A stretch of 14,380 bases of DNA from contig JAWRIT010000044.1 in the NCBI GenBank assembly GCA_040268355.1, positions 1-14,380 on the forward strand, written 5' to 3'. Positions 12,583 through 14,380 of the stretch are shown one piece after another. Numbering within the stretch: position 1 is the stretch's first letter; each line of letters opens with the position of its first letter. The notes under the pieces are model-generated. The model did no database searches. It was not told the DNA's origin and worked only from the letters and a program-made list of their open reading frames with translations. Made by a program: the position numbers and the translations under genes. This DNA comes from UBA1367 sp040268355 (GTDB lineage: Bacteria > Actinomycetota > Coriobacteriia > Coriobacteriales > Atopobiaceae).

Positions 12583-14352
12583 ATGGAAAAGCTCATCGCA
12601 TGGATCGAGAGGGGCAAGCCCTTCTTTGACAAGGTCGCTGCCAACAAGTACCTCAAGTCGATCCGTGACGGCTTCATCTCTGTCATGCCCATCGTCATCT
12701 TCTCGTCCATCTTCCTGCTCATTGCCTACGTGCCTAACATCTGGGGATTCGTCTGGCCGGCCGAGGTCGAGGCGATCCTGACCAAGCCGTACAACTACTC
12801 CATGGGCATTCTCGCGCTCGCGGCCTCGGCGACGACCGCCAAGCACTTCACCGATGCCCTCAACCGCGACATGCCGCGCAACAACCAGATCAGCTTCATC
12901 TCTACGATGATCGCCGCGATCGTGGGATTTCTCATCCTCACCTCGGATGCCATCTCCACCGATTCCGCCACGGGCTTCTCGAACACCTACATGGGCAGCA
13001 AGGGTCTGCTCACGGCCTTCATCTCGGCCTTCGTCGTGGGCGGCTTCTACAAGTTCTGCATCAGCCGCAACATCACCATCAAGATGCCCGAACAGGTTCC
13101 GCCCAACATCTCGCAGACCTTCAAGGACATCATCCCCTTTGGCGCCTCGGTGACCTTCTTCTGGCTCTTTGACCTCTTCTTCCGCAAGATGTTCAACATC
13201 TGCTTCGCCGAGGGCGTGATCCGTCTGTTCCAGCCCATCTTCTCTGCCGCCGAGGGCTATGTCGGACTCGCCATCATCTTTGGCGCCATGGCGCTCTTCT
13301 GGTTCGTTGGCGTGCATGGGCCCTCGATCGTCGAGCCGGCCATCTCCGCCGCGCTGCTGACGGGCATGACCGAGAACCTTGCCGCCGTCCAGGCGGGCCA
13401 GCACGCCACCCACGTGCTTGCCCTCTCGACCCAGCACTTCATCGCGTGTCTCGGTGGCACGGGCGCCACGCTCATCCCCTGCGTGATGTTCGCCTTCCTG
13501 GCCAAGTCCAAGGAGATGAAGGCGGTCGGGCGCACCTCGCTCATCCCGGTGTTCTTCAACGTCAACGAGCCCTTCCTCTTTGGCGCCCCCATGATCTTGA
13601 ACCCCATCTTCTTCATCCCCATGGTGGGAGCCCCCATCCTGAACGTCTGGCTTTTCAAGATCTTTGTCGACGTCCTGGGAGCGAACGGTCTCATCTACAC
13701 GCTTCCCTGGACCACCCCCGCGCCGCTCGGCATCATCCTCGCCTCCGGCATCGCGCCGATGGCCATCATCTTCACGGCGGCCGTCCTCGTGCTCGATTTC
13801 GTGGTGTACTACCCCTTCTTCCGCGTCTACGACAAGCAGATGTGCGAGGAGGAGGCCGAGAGCTACGACGAGCAGGCCGTCGCCGAGAAGGCGGCCAAGA
13901 TGACCGACGCCTTCCAGGGCAAGGCCAGCGCCTCCGCCGTGGCGGCCGCTCCCGAGACGGCCGCGTCCGATGCGCCCGCCGCCGCCGAGAAGCAGGCCGC
14001 CGCGCCTGCCGCCGAGGGTGACTTCGCCAGCCTCAATGGCAAGAAGGTCCTGGTGCTCTGCCAAGGTGGCGGCACCTCGGGTCTGCTGGCCAACGCGCTC
14101 GCCAAGGCGGCCAAGGAGCATGGCCTCGACCTCGAGACGGCGGCCGGTGCCTATGGTGCCCACCTCGACATCATGGGCGACTTCGACCTCGTGATCATGG
14201 CCCCGCAGGTCGCCTCGTACCTCGACGACCTCAAGAAGGATGCCGATCGCCTGGGCGTCGCCGCCGCTGCGACCATCGGCAAGCAGTACATCGCCCTGAC
14301 GCGCGACGGCGAGGCGTCCCTTGCCTTCGTGTTGGAGCAGCTCGGCCAGTAG
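12583..14352 (+). CDS. lacE: PTS lactose-specific enzyme IICB (LacE)
   Basis: This 589-residue transporter brings in lactose and phosphorylates it to lactose-6-phosphate. Residues ~1-425 are the IIC membrane domain, close to staphylococcal LacE: GKPFFDKV, RDGFISVMPIVIFSSIFLLIAYVPNI, FVGVHGPSIVEPAI, FFNVNEPFLFGAP, LPWTTPAPLGII. An Ala/Pro/Glu-rich linker (~430-480) joins a IIB domain (~485-589) whose phosphocysteine is C493 in VLCQGGGTSGLLANAL, followed by YGAHLDIM and MAPQVASYLDDL. Order and length match LacE. GGAAAGGA (12569-12576) precedes the ATG. A 6-phospho-beta-galactosidase (lacG) would be expected next, but the window ends. Cellobiose transporters are related, but the full-length likeness favours lactose. 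Confidence 0.95.
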   Translation: MEKLIAWIERGKPFFDKVAANKYLKSIRDGFISVMPIVIFSSIFLLIAYVPNIWGFVWPAEVEAILTKPYNYSMGILALAASATTAKHFTDALNRDMPRNNQISFISTMIAAIVGFLILTSDAISTDSATGFSNTYMGSKGLLTAFISAFVVGGFYKFCISRNITIKMPEQVPPNISQTFKDIIPFGASVTFFWLFDLFFRKMFNICFAEGVIRLFQPIFSAAEGYVGLAIIFGAMALFWFVGVHGPSIVEPAISAALLTGMTENLAAVQAGQHATHVLALSTQHFIACLGGTGATLIPCVMFAFLAKSKEMKAVGRTSLIPVFFNVNEPFLFGAPMILNPIFFIPMVGAPILNVWLFKIFVDVLGANGLIYTLPWTTPAPLGIILASGIAPMAIIFTAAVLVLDFVVYYPFFRVYDKQMCEEEAESYDEQAVAEKAAKMTDAFQGKASASAVAAAPETAASDAPAAAEKQAAAPAAEGDFASLNGKKVLVLCQGGGTSGLLANALAKAAKEHGLDLETAAGAYGAHLDIMGDFDLVIMAPQVASYLDDLKKDADRLGVAAAATIGKQYIALTRDGEASLAFVLEQLGQ

Positions 14353-14359
14353 GCCTCCC

Positions 14360-14380
14360 GGGGGGGGGGGGGGGGGGGGG
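14360..14380. other. Terminal poly-G run
   Basis: Twenty-one consecutive G bases end the window, starting 7 bases after the lacE stop. This is typical of two-colour sequencing dark cycles at a contig end, so it is probably not genomic. Confidence 0.75.

Noticed and set aside
12577..14163. A 528-residue minus-strand open frame opposite lacE.
   Set aside because: The composition is dominated by G, R, D, E and H, typical of antisense reading. LacE on the plus strand matches its family along the whole length.
1..14380. Search for CRISPR arrays, tRNA or rRNA genes, and phage or transposase genes.
   Set aside because: No regularly spaced repeat-spacer pattern, cloverleaf or rRNA-like sequence, and no transposase, integrase or phage protein among the credible genes.

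Overview
The window is a GC-rich chromosomal segment. The gene families and codon use suggest a host-associated actinobacterium of the class Coriobacteriia (Olsenella, Atopobium or Collinsella type). That placement is an inference from protein style and gene content, not from a marker gene. The last 21 bases are an uninterrupted G run, so the window probably ends at a contig edge.

Layout, left to right. Positions 1-791 hold no protein gene. This stretch has a 12-bp hairpin between two near-identical 21-bp repeats. It is followed by two copies of a ~148-bp element that reads, on the minus strand, as a complete small-RNA gene: a TTGAAA-N18-TATACT promoter, ~83 transcribed bases, and a perfect 10-bp terminator hairpin with a T-rich tail. 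Next come a Na+/phosphate cotransporter with a C-terminal PhoU domain (792-2465, terminator just after), and an AlaA-like aminotransferase carrying an N-terminal XRE-type helix-turn-helix, preceded by a 36-bp inverted repeat (2616-4130). Then a GH13 alpha-glucosidase and a PHP-family histidinol phosphatase lie in one likely operon (4301-6846). A PiT phosphate transporter and its DUF47/PhoU-like partner follow (6989-8729), headed by five hexamers at exact 11-bp spacing that look like a Pho box.

The right third is a lactose/galactose block. It has a LacR-like DeoR-family regulator (minus, 8838-9611), divergent galE (9780-10835), a LacI-family regulator (minus, 10978-12003), and then lacF and lacE, encoding the lactose PTS IIA and IICB proteins (12215-14352). 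The lacFE promoter region holds a perfect 16-bp palindrome, a likely LacI-family operator. The galE and lacF upstream regions share a GAACAAACA-RR-TTCAT motif placed similarly relative to CTATAG, so one regulator, most simply the LacR-like protein, may control both. The PTS would import lactose as lactose-6-phosphate. GalE belongs to the Leloir/UDP-sugar branch.

The themes are phosphate uptake (two unrelated carriers, each with a PhoU-type partner) and sugar use. The items most worth following are the paired minus-strand small RNAs, the DNA-binding aminotransferase with its own palindromic operator, the 11-bp phased repeats before the PiT gene, and the operator shared by galE and lacFE.
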